Below are positions 1 through 8,190 of a DNA stretch of 64,000 nucleotides, piece by piece. The notes beneath the pieces are model-generated. The model was not told where the DNA came from, made no database searches, and saw only the letters and a list, made by a program, of their open reading frames with translations. Numbering within the stretch: the first letter of the stretch is position 1; each line of letters begins with the position of its first letter. Source of the stretch: an uncultured Croceitalea sp. (GTDB lineage: Bacteria > Bacteroidota > Bacteroidia > Flavobacteriales > Flavobacteriaceae); assembly GCA_947503285.1 (NCBI GenBank), contig CANNDD010000009.1, positions 1-64,000 on the forward strand. The letters are read 5' to 3'. Made by a program: the position numbers and the translations under genes.

Positions 1-45
1 ATGTCCGTAGCCGAGCGGTACTAATTGTCCGTATGCTTGCGCGGT
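1..45 (+). rRNA. 3' end of 23S ribosomal RNA
   Basis: The first bases match the extreme 3' end of bacterial 23S rRNA: the GCGGTACTAATTGTCC segment corresponds to the conserved CCGGUACUAAU stretch that ends about 20 bases before the mature terminus in E. coli. The rest of the gene lies left of the window. The 3' boundary is estimated from that spacing. A 5S gene follows on the same strand, as expected for an rRNA operon. Confidence 0.85.
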
Positions 46-171
46 GCCCCTCGGAAGTTCTTAGTGCCATCGGCACATCATAGTATAGTACTTACCGGTA
101 TACTTAAATACAGCTTAAGCCCCTTCTTTTACCAAGTCCCATATGTTAAGATACAAGTGCCCTTTTAGGCA

Positions 172-188
172 TTCCCCCTTTGGGGGAA
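172..188 (+). other. Hairpin in the 23S-5S spacer
   Basis: TTCCCCC and GGGGGAA form a perfect 7-bp stem around a TTT loop just upstream of 5S rRNA. It is probably part of the folded spacer of the rRNA precursor and could be an RNase processing landmark; that role is inference. No tRNA is visible in the 46-203 spacer. Confidence 0.5.
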
Positions 189-203
189 CCGAAGGGGCCA
201 AGA

Positions 204-313
204 TCCAGGTGGCCATGGCAACGGGGCCCACCCCTTTCCATTCCGAACAGGGAAGTTAAGCCCGTTAGCGCCGATGGTACTGCTACACCAAGTGGGAGAG
301 TAGGTCGCCGCCT
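204..313 (+). rRNA. 5S ribosomal RNA
   Basis: About 110 bases with the hallmarks of 5S rRNA: the internal CATTCCGAACAGGGAAGTTAAGC block, the GATGGTACTGC segment, and complementary ends (CCAGGTGGC against GTCGCCGCCT). It follows the 23S end by about 160 bases and precedes a strong terminator, so it is the distal gene of an rRNA operon. The ends may be off by one or two bases. Confidence 0.93.
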
Positions 314-319
314 CCTTTG

Positions 320-351
320 AAACCCCCGTCTGAAAAGATGGGGGTTTTTTT
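320..351 (+). terminator. rRNA operon terminator
   Basis: An 11-bp stem, AAACCCCCGTC with GATGGGGGTTT (one G-T wobble), encloses the loop TGAAAA and is followed by a T run. It lies a few bases after 5S rRNA and is a textbook intrinsic terminator. Confidence 0.9.
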
Positions 352-394
352 ATACCCATACATTTAGCTATTTTTAGAGAAACTTTGAAAATAG

Positions 395-1732
395 ATGAAA
401 AAATACCTTTTCACTTTAGTTACGTTGACCCTTACCTCTTTTTTGTTTTCGCAAGATGCGCATATAAAAGCACTGGTTGGGGGTACCTTGATTGACGGTT
501 TTGGATCTGAACCTATTAAAAATAGTGTTGTTATAATTGAGGGAGAACGAATAAAGGAAGTAGGCACTATTGAAACGCTTAAGATCCCAGCCAATGCTAG
601 CATAATATCTACGGAGGGAATGACGGTTTTACCCGGTCTTTGGGATATGCATGTGCATACCATGATTAATGGCCATGCTGACTATACGTATTGGGATAAA
701 ACATATCCACCATTATTTGAAGATGTTATTATGCCTGCATCAGCTCGCCAATTGTTAATGGCAGGAGTGACAAGTGCACGGGATTTAGGGGGGCCGTTGA
801 AGGAAAGCATAGCTGTGAGGGATGCTATCAATAATAATGAAATGCCTGGTGCAACTTTATACGTGTCCGGTCCTTTTATACAGCATAAGCCCTATCCTGG
901 TACAGAAGCATTTCGATGGGGGGTAAATGGAGCTGATGACGGACGTAAGAAAATAAGAAAACTAGCAAAAGCCGGAGTCAACTTTATAAAATTGGTCGAT
1001 CAAGATAAAATGACGATAGAAGAATTAAAGGCAGTTGTTGATGAAGCACATCAAAACGGATTAAAGGTAGTTGCCCATGGTCATCGACCTGAAGAAATAC
1101 GACTTGGACTAGAAGTTGGGGTAGATTGTTTTGAACATACGGGCCTGTCATCGGCACCAAAGTATCCTGACGATATTATGGAGATGATTAAAGAACGTAC
1201 TGCCGATATGAGTTCAGGACCACTATTTTGGTGTCCGACAGTCGAGGGTTTATATAACTATGAATATGTGCGCGACAATAGTGAAAAATTGGACAATACC
1301 TCTTGGCACTTGGGGCTACCGGATAGTATAATCGCAGATATTAAGAATAGTATTAAACATCCTGATAGACTGCCTTATTTTCAATTGACCCCTTCACGAA
1401 GACCAACCCTAAAAACTAAAATTCAGCAACTTTTGGATGCTGGGGTTGTTTTATTGGTGGGAACGGATAGTGGTATTCCGATGAAGTTTCACAGTCAATC
1501 AACATGGAACGAATTGGATGTTTGGGTCAACGAGTTTGGCATTGATTCTATGTATGCTATTAGGGCGGCTACCTACTGGCCAGCACTGTGGACAGGGGTT
1601 GCAGATGACGTCGGAACGGTTACACCTGGTAAATATGCAGATATCATCGCGGTTAAGGGAGATGTGCTACGCTATATCAGTTTGCTTCAAGATGTGGATA
1701 TGGTTATAAAGCATGGTAATCGCTATAAATAA
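395..1732 (+). CDS. Exported imidazolonepropionase-like amidohydrolase
   Basis: The 445-residue protein starts with a signal peptide (MKKYLFTLVTL..., likely cut near residue 19). It then shows the amidohydrolase-superfamily metal ligands in order: HxH at H86/H88 (DMHVHT), K199 (FIKLVD), H228 in VVAHGH, H248 (FEHTG) and D358 (VGTDSG). A small beta-sandwich of the composite type flanks the barrel. Members of this group hydrolyse cyclic amides or peptides ending in proline; the substrate here is unknown. Export suggests periplasmic action. A TATTTTTA box at 369-376 could be its -10-like element. The TTG-initiated next gene begins only six bases after the stop, so the two are probably cotranscribed. 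Confidence 0.88.
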   Translation: MKKYLFTLVTLTLTSFLFSQDAHIKALVGGTLIDGFGSEPIKNSVVIIEGERIKEVGTIETLKIPANASIISTEGMTVLPGLWDMHVHTMINGHADYTYWDKTYPPLFEDVIMPASARQLLMAGVTSARDLGGPLKESIAVRDAINNNEMPGATLYVSGPFIQHKPYPGTEAFRWGVNGADDGRKKIRKLAKAGVNFIKLVDQDKMTIEELKAVVDEAHQNGLKVVAHGHRPEEIRLGLEVGVDCFEHTGLSSAPKYPDDIMEMIKERTADMSSGPLFWCPTVEGLYNYEYVRDNSEKLDNTSWHLGLPDSIIADIKNSIKHPDRLPYFQLTPSRRPTLKTKIQQLLDAGVVLLVGTDSGIPMKFHSQSTWNELDVWVNEFGIDSMYAIRAATYWPALWTGVADDVGTVTPGKYADIIAVKGDVLRYISLLQDVDMVIKHGNRYK

Positions 1733-1738
1733 TCAATC

Positions 1739-2368
1739 TTGTTTTTTGATAAACCCGAGGCTTTAGTAGAAGAAAAACTTAATACCTATTCGCATGGAAT
1801 AGGTGTTGTCTTCTCAATCATTGGTCTTTTATTTTTTTTGGAATTGACTGATGAAAATCCGTTAAAAGCGCCTGTTTTTATTTATAGCTTCTCATTGATT
1901 TTCCTTTTTACGGCATCTACCATATATCATGGGGTTTCCAATTCAAAAATGAAACGTAAGCTTAGGGTTATAGATCACATCAGTATCTATTATTTGATTG
2001 CAGCGACCTATACTCCAGTGTGTTATACAATTTTGGCCGATTCTAAGGGCATATTATTGCTATGGCTGGTTTGGGGAATCGCAATTTTTGGAACGGTGTT
2101 GAAACTTTTTTTTACCGGAAAATTTGAAGCTTTCTCTTTGGTCTTATATGGGGTTATGGGTTGGTTAATCGTAATTGACCTCCCATTTTTAATCGAAAAT
2201 GTATCTAGTACCCTACTTTTTTATTTAGGGATTGGAGGGGCCTTTTATACTATCGGAATTTTTTTTTATGCCACTAAAAAAATCCCTTTTAATCATTTTA
2301 TTTGGCATCTTTTTGTATTAGCGGGTGCTTTGGCCCATTGGTTAATGATCAAGGAAGTCATTTCATGA
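1739..2368 (+). CDS. trhA: Hemolysin III / TrhA-like (PAQR superfamily) membrane protein
   Basis: The 209-residue protein has seven predicted membrane helices and the hallmark residues of the hemolysin III (YqfA/TrhA) branch of PAQR proteins: SHGIG near residue 20, the STIYHG motif, the DH of IDHISIYY followed by TYTP, and a C-terminal WHLFVLAGALAHW. The histidines probably bind a metal. Despite the family name, bacterial members are mainly linked to membrane-lipid homeostasis, and no toxin role should be assumed. The start is TTG directly after the upstream stop; no ATG lies at a better place. It converges on the ZIP transporter gene with a 15-base gap. Confidence 0.85.
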   Translation: MFFDKPEALVEEKLNTYSHGIGVVFSIIGLLFFLELTDENPLKAPVFIYSFSLIFLFTASTIYHGVSNSKMKRKLRVIDHISIYYLIAATYTPVCYTILADSKGILLLWLVWGIAIFGTVLKLFFTGKFEAFSLVLYGVMGWLIVIDLPFLIENVSSTLLFYLGIGGAFYTIGIFFYATKKIPFNHFIWHLFVLAGALAHWLMIKEVIS

Positions 2369-2383
2369 CCATTCTTCAAAAAG

Positions 2384-3055
2384 TCAAAGAAAATAGGCAA
2401 TTACGATGCCTAAAACAATAACTACCAGTTTTCTTAGGTTAAAGGCATGTCCTTGAGCACTTTCAAATAACACTACAGTTGAAATATGAAGAAATACCCC
2501 TATAGCCAAGGCCGTTAACTGTCCACTATAAGCCGAAATAAAAGATGACTCTATAGCCAATAAACTACCTAGAGGAGTCATCAAAGCAAACAATCCTATG
2601 AATAATACAGAAAGACCAAGTTTGAGATTTGAATTCAATAAGAAAATTGATAAAATTATCGCTACAGGAATTTTGTGCACCAAGATACCATAGATAATCG
2701 TATCGCCATGTGTTATGGGAACACCTTCAACCAATGCATGTAACGAAAGACTCAGGAATAATACGACAGGAAAACGATTTTTCTTAGTGGCCATATGAAC
2801 ATGCCCGTGTTCAGCCCCTTTTGAAAAAAATTCTAAAAAGATTTGTAGAAGAATTCCGGCCAAGATAAAAATCGCAGCTGATTTAGGACTCAAATCCTCA
2901 TACACATCGGGCAATAGTTCAAAGAAAGTAAGTGCCAAAAGAAAAGCGCCACTAAAAGCCAATAGTAGTTTTATACTTTTCTCACTTTTTGGTTTTGTAA
3001 AATATACAAATATGAAACTTAATATTACTGCTAAAATTGGCAGTAGATACACCAT
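2384..3055 (-). CDS. ZIP family metal transporter
   Basis: The 223-residue integral membrane protein has about eight hydrophobic segments. It carries the ZIP signature in the middle of the sequence: HALVEGVPI (H-x3-E-G) and, one helix later, VHKIPVAI, which together build the binuclear metal site. A short His-containing loop (EHGHVHM) between helices 3 and 4 fits the variable metal-sensing loop. ZIP proteins bring divalent metals, usually zinc or iron, into the cytoplasm. The gene is monocistronic and diverges from the rRNA methyltransferase gene. No metal-regulator site was recognised. Confidence 0.87.
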   Translation of the reverse strand: MVYLLPILAVILSFIFVYFTKPKSEKSIKLLLAFSGAFLLALTFFELLPDVYEDLSPKSAAIFILAGILLQIFLEFFSKGAEHGHVHMATKKNRFPVVLFLSLSLHALVEGVPITHGDTIIYGILVHKIPVAIILSIFLLNSNLKLGLSVLFIGLFALMTPLGSLLAIESSFISAYSGQLTALAIGVFLHISTVVLFESAQGHAFNLRKLVVIVLGIVIAYFL

Positions 3056-3102
3056 CTGGTTTGATATTTATTGGTTCAAGGGTATAAGCTGCTAAATTAG
3101 CC

Positions 3103-3110
3103 TATTTTTG
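3103..3110 (+). promoter_or_regulatory. TAnnTTTG promoter box of the THUMP methyltransferase gene
   Basis: TATTTTTG is an exact match to the Bacteroidota -7 consensus TAnnTTTG, 19 bases before the ATG of the downstream gene. No TTTG -33 box stands at ideal spacing. Confidence 0.5.
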
Positions 3111-3129
3111 ACGAACTGTTTTACTTGTT

Positions 3130-4284
3130 ATGGAGTCAAATTTTAAAATGCTGGCCAAAACACTCTACGGTTTTGAATCGATTCTTGCAAAGGAATTGCG
3201 AAATTTGGGGGCAAGTCATGTAAAAGAAGGGGTGAGAAATGTATCTTTTGAAGGGGATACGGGTTTTATGTATAAAGCAAATCTTTCATTACGAACGGCT
3301 TTGAAGATATTAAAGCCTATTAAAACCTTTAAGGTGTTCAATGAAAAACAGCTTTATCGTGAGCTGTATAATATAGATTGGGCATCATGCTTTAATAGTA
3401 GTCAGACCTTTGCTTTTGACACTACCATGCATTCTGATGTATTTAATAATTCACTTTTTGTCTCGCAACGCTCGAAAGACGCTTTGGTGGATAAATTTCG
3501 GGACACGGAGCGCCAAAGACCCTCTGTGAACACTGGTAACCCAGATGTTCGTATTAACATCCATATTTACAATAATGATTGTACGGTATCATTGGATAGT
3601 TCAGGTGCTTCATTGCATCAACGTGGATATCGTATTGCAACGAATATTGCACCAATAAATGAAGTCTTGGCCGCTGGTTTATTGCTTCATAGTGGTTGGG
3701 ATGGAAGAACTGATTTTTTAGATCCTATGTGCGGTAGTGGTACTTTTTTGATTGAGGCGGCAATGATCGCATGTAATATACCGGCAAATATTAATAGGGC
3801 CACTTTTGCATTTCAAAATTGGCATGATTTTGACGATACACTTTATCAGAAAATAATAACATCTAGATTAAATCAAACCCGCGAGTTTGAACACCAAATC
3901 GTGGGCTATGACAAAGCCCCCTCAGCAACTCGCAAAGCAGAGGAAAATGTTGTGAATGCCAACCTTTCTGAATATATAAAGGTGGAGCGAAAGGACTTCT
4001 TTAGAACTGAAAAAGAATCTGAAGCAAAACTTCATCTCGTTTTTAATCCACCTTATGGCGAGCGGTTGAATATTGATGAAGAAACCTTTTATGGAAAAAT
4101 CGGTGATACCTTAAAAAAGGGGTATTCTGCAACTGATGCATGGATGATAACCTCGAACTTACCGGCACTTAAATACGTTGGTCTACGACCCAGTCGAAAA
4201 ATAAAGACATTTAATGGTAAATTGGAATCCCGTTTGGTGCGATATGAAATGTATTCCGGTAGTAAAAAGGCCAAGTTTAATTAG
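3130..4284 (+). CDS. rlmL: THUMP-domain 23S rRNA guanine-N2 methyltransferase (RlmL N-half type)
   Basis: The 384-residue protein has an N-terminal THUMP/ferredoxin-like RNA-binding part (residues 1-160) and a C-terminal class I methyltransferase domain. The SAM-binding motif DPMCGSGTFLIEAA lies near residue 200 and the catalytic FNPPYGER motif near 305, typical of N2-guanine RNA methyltransferases. It matches the N-terminal half of E. coli RlmL (m2G2445) and stand-alone YpsC-type proteins. The RlmK half is absent, which is normal for this group. The exact target base is not decided by the sequence. Confidence 0.88.
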   Translation: MESNFKMLAKTLYGFESILAKELRNLGASHVKEGVRNVSFEGDTGFMYKANLSLRTALKILKPIKTFKVFNEKQLYRELYNIDWASCFNSSQTFAFDTTMHSDVFNNSLFVSQRSKDALVDKFRDTERQRPSVNTGNPDVRINIHIYNNDCTVSLDSSGASLHQRGYRIATNIAPINEVLAAGLLLHSGWDGRTDFLDPMCGSGTFLIEAAMIACNIPANINRATFAFQNWHDFDDTLYQKIITSRLNQTREFEHQIVGYDKAPSATRKAEENVVNANLSEYIKVERKDFFRTEKESEAKLHLVFNPPYGERLNIDEETFYGKIGDTLKKGYSATDAWMITSNLPALKYVGLRPSRKIKTFNGKLESRLVRYEMYSGSKKAKFN

Positions 4285-4313
4285 TCAGCTCAAAAAGAAG
4301 AAGGGGCAACGTA

Positions 4314-5081
4314 TTAGTTGCTATTAGGTATTTCTTTTTTCTTTTTTTTGGCTTTTTTATAAAGGGGTAAAAAATAAGATATCGTATAGTTATAACCGAC
4401 ACCAAAATTACTTCCATCCGTTACTTTATTGAAACCGGGTATCCAAAGGTTTGGAAAGCCTTCTTCATCACTATTACTGACGAGATATGCTAACCGAATA
4501 CTAACACCACCATAAAGATTACCGAATAATCTTGCCTTGTAGCCCAAAACGAATTCAAGCCATGCCGCCGTTCGACCACTAAACTCTTGAGGTTCGGTAC
4601 CCAATTGAAAAAACGTCTCTTCATTGAAATCGCGATTTGTCTCATAAATACGGAAATTGTTCAAGGTCTGACTAAAACTACTAAATGCAAGGCGTCCCCC
4701 AATAGTAACCAAGTTTTGCTCACCAAACCAGTTTTTATAGGTGTTATGATCAACACCTAGTTTTATATAACTTCCATTGGTGGTATAATTATATAAATCG
4801 ATTCCATCTAAGTCTTCGGTCTGTGTTCTTTCTTCGTTTCCGATTTCTGCGGCGATATACAGTTTGTCCTTCAACCTATAGTCGCCCACAAATTCTAAAC
4901 CGGTGTAATTATCATCTACAAAAGACAGTATAGGTCTGCTTAAGTCAAAACCAACACGTAGACCATATTTTTCTGTTCGCTGAATGGTATCTTTTGATTG
5001 TAGGTCAATAGGTTTACTTTCTTGCGAAATGCCCAAGGTAAAAAGCATACCAAAAAAAAGACTAATGAAATATCTTAACAT
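4314..5081 (-). CDS. DUF6048 outer-membrane-like protein
   Basis: About 255 residues with an N-terminal signal peptide (MLRYFISLFFGMLF...SQ). The rest is rich in alternating aromatic and polar strands (for example GLRVGFDLSRP, GVDHNTYKNWFG) and ends with a Lys-rich tail, so it looks like a small outer-membrane beta barrel. I recognise the DUF6048 family, whose function is unknown. An upstream ATG at 5090 would add three residues; 5081 places the signal peptide first. It overlaps the 3' end of the DUF6452 gene by about 20 bases and forms an operon with it and rlmD. Confidence 0.8.
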   Translation of the reverse strand: MLRYFISLFFGMLFTLGISQESKPIDLQSKDTIQRTEKYGLRVGFDLSRPILSFVDDNYTGLEFVGDYRLKDKLYIAAEIGNEERTQTEDLDGIDLYNYTTNGSYIKLGVDHNTYKNWFGEQNLVTIGGRLAFSSFSQTLNNFRIYETNRDFNEETFFQLGTEPQEFSGRTAAWLEFVLGYKARLFGNLYGGVSIRLAYLVSNSDEEGFPNLWIPGFNKVTDGSNFGVGYNYTISYFLPLYKKAKKKKKEIPNSN

Positions 5082-5568
5082 GTATGGCATTTGATCTTGT
5101 TACATCTGGTTCAATAATCTCAATTTTTTGGATCCAATTTTCTGAAGACACCTGTCTTATCGTATCGATTGCATTGTAATTGGCAATAAACCCGCATGCC
5201 CTTGATATAAATTCTTCATTTACCTCATAATTGAATGTCAGGGTATCTATATTTCCGGTTTCCATGCCATCTTCGTCATCAGCCGAGTTCGTAATGAGCA
5301 GAAAGCTGGTAGCGTTGGTATCAATCCTTAAAGGTACCCCAATCGAATCTACGTTGGTTCTGTCATTGAATGAAGAAATGGTAGTAATGGGTTCAAATGC
5401 CAGAATCCTTAAGGAAGGAACGTTTTTTTCATTTTCGGGATCCTCTTGGTCAAAGAAACCAAGAACTAAAAGCGGGGTATCCCCCTCAACACAAATATCA
5501 TCTTTTTCACAAGATGAAAAATGGAAGACCATTAAGGTTAATATTGCGATGGCAAGAATTCTCTTCAT
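5062..5568 (-). CDS. DUF6452 lipoprotein
   Basis: A 168-residue protein with a lipoprotein signal peptide (lipobox around FSSC, residues 17-20). The mature part has a predicted beta-rich fold, including the TPLLVLGFFD and TLTFNYEVN segments and a CGF motif near residue 138. It matches the DUF6452 family, of unknown function, usually found beside rlmD in Flavobacteriaceae. The start lies four bases after the rlmD stop and the end overlaps the DUF6048 gene, so the three genes are translationally close. A structural partnership between the lipoprotein and the DUF6048 barrel is inference. Confidence 0.8.
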   Translation of the reverse strand: MKRILAIAILTLMVFHFSSCEKDDICVEGDTPLLVLGFFDQEDPENEKNVPSLRILAFEPITTISSFNDRTNVDSIGVPLRIDTNATSFLLITNSADDEDGMETGNIDTLTFNYEVNEEFISRACGFIANYNAIDTIRQVSSENWIQKIEIIEPDVTRSNAIHVKIFH

Positions 5569-5572
5569 AATT

Positions 5573-6991
5573 TTATAAAGAAGTTCTTTTGCGTAAAAGC
5601 ACCACGTTTTCGACGTGATGTGTTTGGGGAAACATATCTACTGTTTGCATTTTTTCCACTTTATAATATGCTTTCATCAAAGCCAGGTCCCTTGCTTGTG
5701 TTGCGCTATTGCAACTTACATAAACTATTTTTTCTGGCATCACTTTTAACAATTGTTCAACAACTAATTTATGCATACCATCTCTAGGGGGGTCGGTTAT
5801 GATTACATCTGGAACCCCGTGTAGGGCTATAAAATCATCGGTAAAAACGTTTTTCATATCACCGACAATGAAGGTGGTATTGGTAATACCATTAAGCGTG
5901 GCATTTGAGTTGGCATCTGCAATTGCCTCAGGCACCGACTCAATACCAATCACTGTTTTAGCTTTTTTTGAGATGAATTGTGCTATCGTACCCGTACCTG
6001 TGTAAAGGTCATATACCAATTCATTACCGGTTAACCCTGCAAAATCCCTAGTGATTTTGTAAAGCTCGTAGGCCTGTTCAGAATTGGTTTGATAGAATGA
6101 TTTTGCATTAATCTTGAACCGAAGCCCTTCCATTTCCTCAAAAATATGGTCCCTGCCGGCGTAGCAGATAATATCTTGGTCATAAATGGTGTCGTTTGGT
6201 TTTCTATTGATAAGGTATTGCAACGATGTAATTTCTGGAAAAGTGTTTTGTAAATGGTTTAACAATAATTCCCTTTTTTCCTCAATATCATCATAAAACT
6301 GAATTATGACCATTAGCTCACCGATTGAAGAGGTTCTAATAATCATGGTGCGCAGCAGTCCCTCTTGTTTTCTTGGGTTGAAGAATTGCATGTCATTTTG
6401 TTCTGCGAATAATTTGGTTGCCAGCCTTATCGCATTCGATGGGTCCTGCTGTAGGTGACACTTCTTGATATCCAAGATTTTATCCCACATACCGGGAATA
6501 TGAAAACCAAGGGCGTTTTTGTCTTTTATATCAACATTCGAATTTATTTCCTCTAAGGTCAACCATCGGCTATCTGAAAAAGAGAACTCCATTTTGTTGC
6601 GATAGAAGTACTGTTTTTCAGAACCCAATATAGGTGCCGGTTTGGGTAATTCGATATGACCGATACGAAGCAGATTATTCTCAACTTCCTTTTGTTTGTA
6701 GAATAATTGGTGTTGGTAACCCATATGCTGCCACTTACAACCTCCACAGACCCCAAAGTGCTCGCAAACCGATTCCGTTCTTTTGTCGGAGTATTCATGA
6801 AAATGAATAGCAACCCCTTCGAAAAATGCCTTACGCTTTTTAGTGGTTTGAACATCGACCACATCGCCTGGCACCGTATTTGACAAAAATATCACCCTTC
6901 CATCTGGTGCTTTTGCAACGGTTTTTCCCTTCGCGCCGGCATCAACGACCTCTATTTTTTCAAATACTTGCCTTTTGTTCTTTTTTCGCAT
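5573..6991 (-). CDS. rlmD: 23S rRNA (uracil-1939-C5)-methyltransferase RlmD
   Basis: The 472-residue protein has an N-terminal TRAM domain (residues 10-65). A [4Fe-4S] cysteine set follows (C76, C82, C85 in VCEHFGVCGGC, plus the Cys of KKCHLQQ). The C-terminal methyltransferase domain carries the VYDLYTGTGTI SAM motif, DPPRDGM, and the catalytic cysteine in YVSCNSATQARDL. This is the full RumA/RlmD architecture. The ATG at 6991 sits four bases after an exact TATTTTTG promoter box. It leads the operon with DUF6452 and DUF6048 genes. Confidence 0.93.
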   Translation of the reverse strand: MRKKNKRQVFEKIEVVDAGAKGKTVAKAPDGRVIFLSNTVPGDVVDVQTTKKRKAFFEGVAIHFHEYSDKRTESVCEHFGVCGGCKWQHMGYQHQLFYKQKEVENNLLRIGHIELPKPAPILGSEKQYFYRNKMEFSFSDSRWLTLEEINSNVDIKDKNALGFHIPGMWDKILDIKKCHLQQDPSNAIRLATKLFAEQNDMQFFNPRKQEGLLRTMIIRTSSIGELMVIIQFYDDIEEKRELLLNHLQNTFPEITSLQYLINRKPNDTIYDQDIICYAGRDHIFEEMEGLRFKINAKSFYQTNSEQAYELYKITRDFAGLTGNELVYDLYTGTGTIAQFISKKAKTVIGIESVPEAIADANSNATLNGITNTTFIVGDMKNVFTDDFIALHGVPDVIITDPPRDGMHKLVVEQLLKVMPEKIVYVSCNSATQARDLALMKAYYKVEKMQTVDMFPQTHHVENVVLLRKRTSL

Positions 6992-6995
6992 TCCG

Positions 6996-7003
6996 CAAAA
7001 ATA
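6996..7003 (-). promoter_or_regulatory. TAnnTTTG promoter box abutting the rlmD start
   Basis: On the minus strand the sequence reads TATTTTTG-CGGA-ATG. The exact TAnnTTTG match ends four bases before the rlmD start codon, so the transcript should have almost no 5' leader. A TTGG lies about 24 bases further upstream, a little far for a -33 box. Confidence 0.5.
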
Positions 7004-7095
7004 AGCAGTTTTTGAGCTGTTTCCATTCCAATCAAAATAGGATTTTCAAAATAGGGGAACCTTTTTGGGTTCAGATGGTCTATATTATATGGACT

Positions 7096-7638
7096 ATGGG
7101 AAATCCCGCTAAAATATTGGATTCATTATTGGTGATTTCGTATCAATCAGGGGATAAGAAAGCTTTAGCTCTTTTGTTTGAAAGGTGGAACAAAAAATTA
7201 TGTGTTCAAGCCTATCGCTACACCCACGATTGGGGATTGGCAGAGGATATCACCCAAGATACCTGGCGCACCGTAATGGCTAAAATCCATCTATTAAGGG
7301 ATGCCGACAGTTTTGGCAGTTGGGTTTTGACCATTATTAGCCGAAAGGCCCTAGATAGTATTAAAAGAAGAAAAAGGTTTACAAAAGGTCTAGATGAAAA
7401 CCATTGGGTGAATAACGTAGTTGATTTAAATGAAGCAGCTACCCGAGAAGAACAAATTCAAATCGTTCTGAATGCCCTAATCGTTTTACCCGCTGACCAA
7501 CGAATAGTGCTTAAACTGTTTTATTTGGAAGAATATAGTCTAAAAGAAATAAGCGCGATTACAAAAGTAAGTGTAAACACTGTTAAGACACGTCTTTTCA
7601 GGGCAAGGGAAAAAATGAAATTATTAATTAAAAAATAG
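7096..7638 (+). CDS. ECF-type RNA polymerase sigma factor
   Basis: The 180-residue protein has a sigma-70 region 2 (ALLFERWNKKLCVQAYRYT followed by AEDITQDTW) and a region 4 (LPADQRIVLKLFYLEEYSLKEISAITKVSVNTVKTRL). These are the two domains of ECF sigma factors. The open frame continues upstream to 6880 over rlmD, but that part has no sigma homology, so I place the start at the ATG at 7096 (an ATG at 7075 is possible). It is followed after four bases by a small membrane protein, probably its partner or anti-sigma factor. The signal and regulon are unknown. Confidence 0.85.
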   Translation: MGNPAKILDSLLVISYQSGDKKALALLFERWNKKLCVQAYRYTHDWGLAEDITQDTWRTVMAKIHLLRDADSFGSWVLTIISRKALDSIKRRKRFTKGLDENHWVNNVVDLNEAATREEQIQIVLNALIVLPADQRIVLKLFYLEEYSLKEISAITKVSVNTVKTRLFRAREKMKLLIKK

Positions 7639-7642
7639 GATT

Positions 7643-8020
7643 ATGAATAAAAAATCAGAGAAAATAGATGATTTGATAAAAGAGGCGCTTTCTAAAGAAG
7701 AAGCGGAGTTTTATGATACACTTGAAGAGCAAGACCTTTTTCAAAAGATCGGTGAGACGTTTAAAGGTAAAACAGGGTGGTTGGTTATCTTTATGAACCT
7801 CATGAACTTGATCTTTTTTGTACTATTTGTGTATTGTTGTATCCAATTTTTTAAGACTGATGAAACCAACGCGCTTATTAAATGGACGGCAGCTGGGTTT
7901 TTATGCTGGTCATTTATGGCATTTATCAAACTTTATGTTTGGATGCAAATGAATAAAAATGATATTTTAAGGGAACTAAAACGTCTAGAATTACAGGTTT
8001 CTATTTTAAGTAAAAAATAA
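7643..8020 (+). CDS. Two-helix membrane protein beside a sigma factor (DUF6768-like)
   Basis: A 125-residue protein with a polar N-terminal 45 residues, two membrane helices (about residues 46-68 and 80-100) and a short coiled-coil-like C-terminus (LRELKRLELQVSIL). The layout fits the DUF6768 family, which commonly follows ECF sigma genes in Bacteroidota. It has no recognisable zinc-binding anti-sigma motif (HxxxCxxC). An anti-sigma role is inferred only from the four-base spacing to the sigma gene. It does not resemble any transporter I know. Confidence 0.7.
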   Translation: MNKKSEKIDDLIKEALSKEEAEFYDTLEEQDLFQKIGETFKGKTGWLVIFMNLMNLIFFVLFVYCCIQFFKTDETNALIKWTAAGFLCWSFMAFIKLYVWMQMNKNDILRELKRLELQVSILSKK

Positions 8021-8034
8021 AATACAACTCGAAA

Positions 8035-8106
8035 ATGACGATTAGGTATTTGAAAATATTGATTATTTTAGCGATTCTACTAGGGATGATTTCTCTCCCA
8101 CGCTGA
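8035..8106 (+). CDS. Possible 23-residue hydrophobic peptide
   Basis: ATG at 8035 opens a 23-codon frame, MTIRYLKILIILAILLGMIS then LPR, ending in TGA. Two basic residues precede a single strongly hydrophobic stretch, as in membrane micro-proteins or a bare signal peptide. It starts 14 bases after the DUF6768-like gene and could share its transcript. It may equally be the remnant of a larger gene or chance. No translation signal supports it. Confidence 0.25.
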   Translation: MTIRYLKILIILAILLGMISLPR

Positions 8107-8190
8107 ATTTTCGCCCCGACACTTTCGGGATTCGAAAGGATAAAGGTATTGCAGGAATGGTTATTTTATAAATTTTAAACACTATTTAAA

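Noticed and set aside
46-203. tRNA in the 23S-5S spacer
   Set aside because: No cloverleaf or TTC-type loop found.
1739-2368. Hemolysin III as a toxin
   Set aside because: PAQR-like membrane protein; toxin activity is not supported.
6880-7095. Longer N-terminus for the first sigma factor
   Set aside because: The extra part lies over rlmD on the other strand and has no sigma homology.
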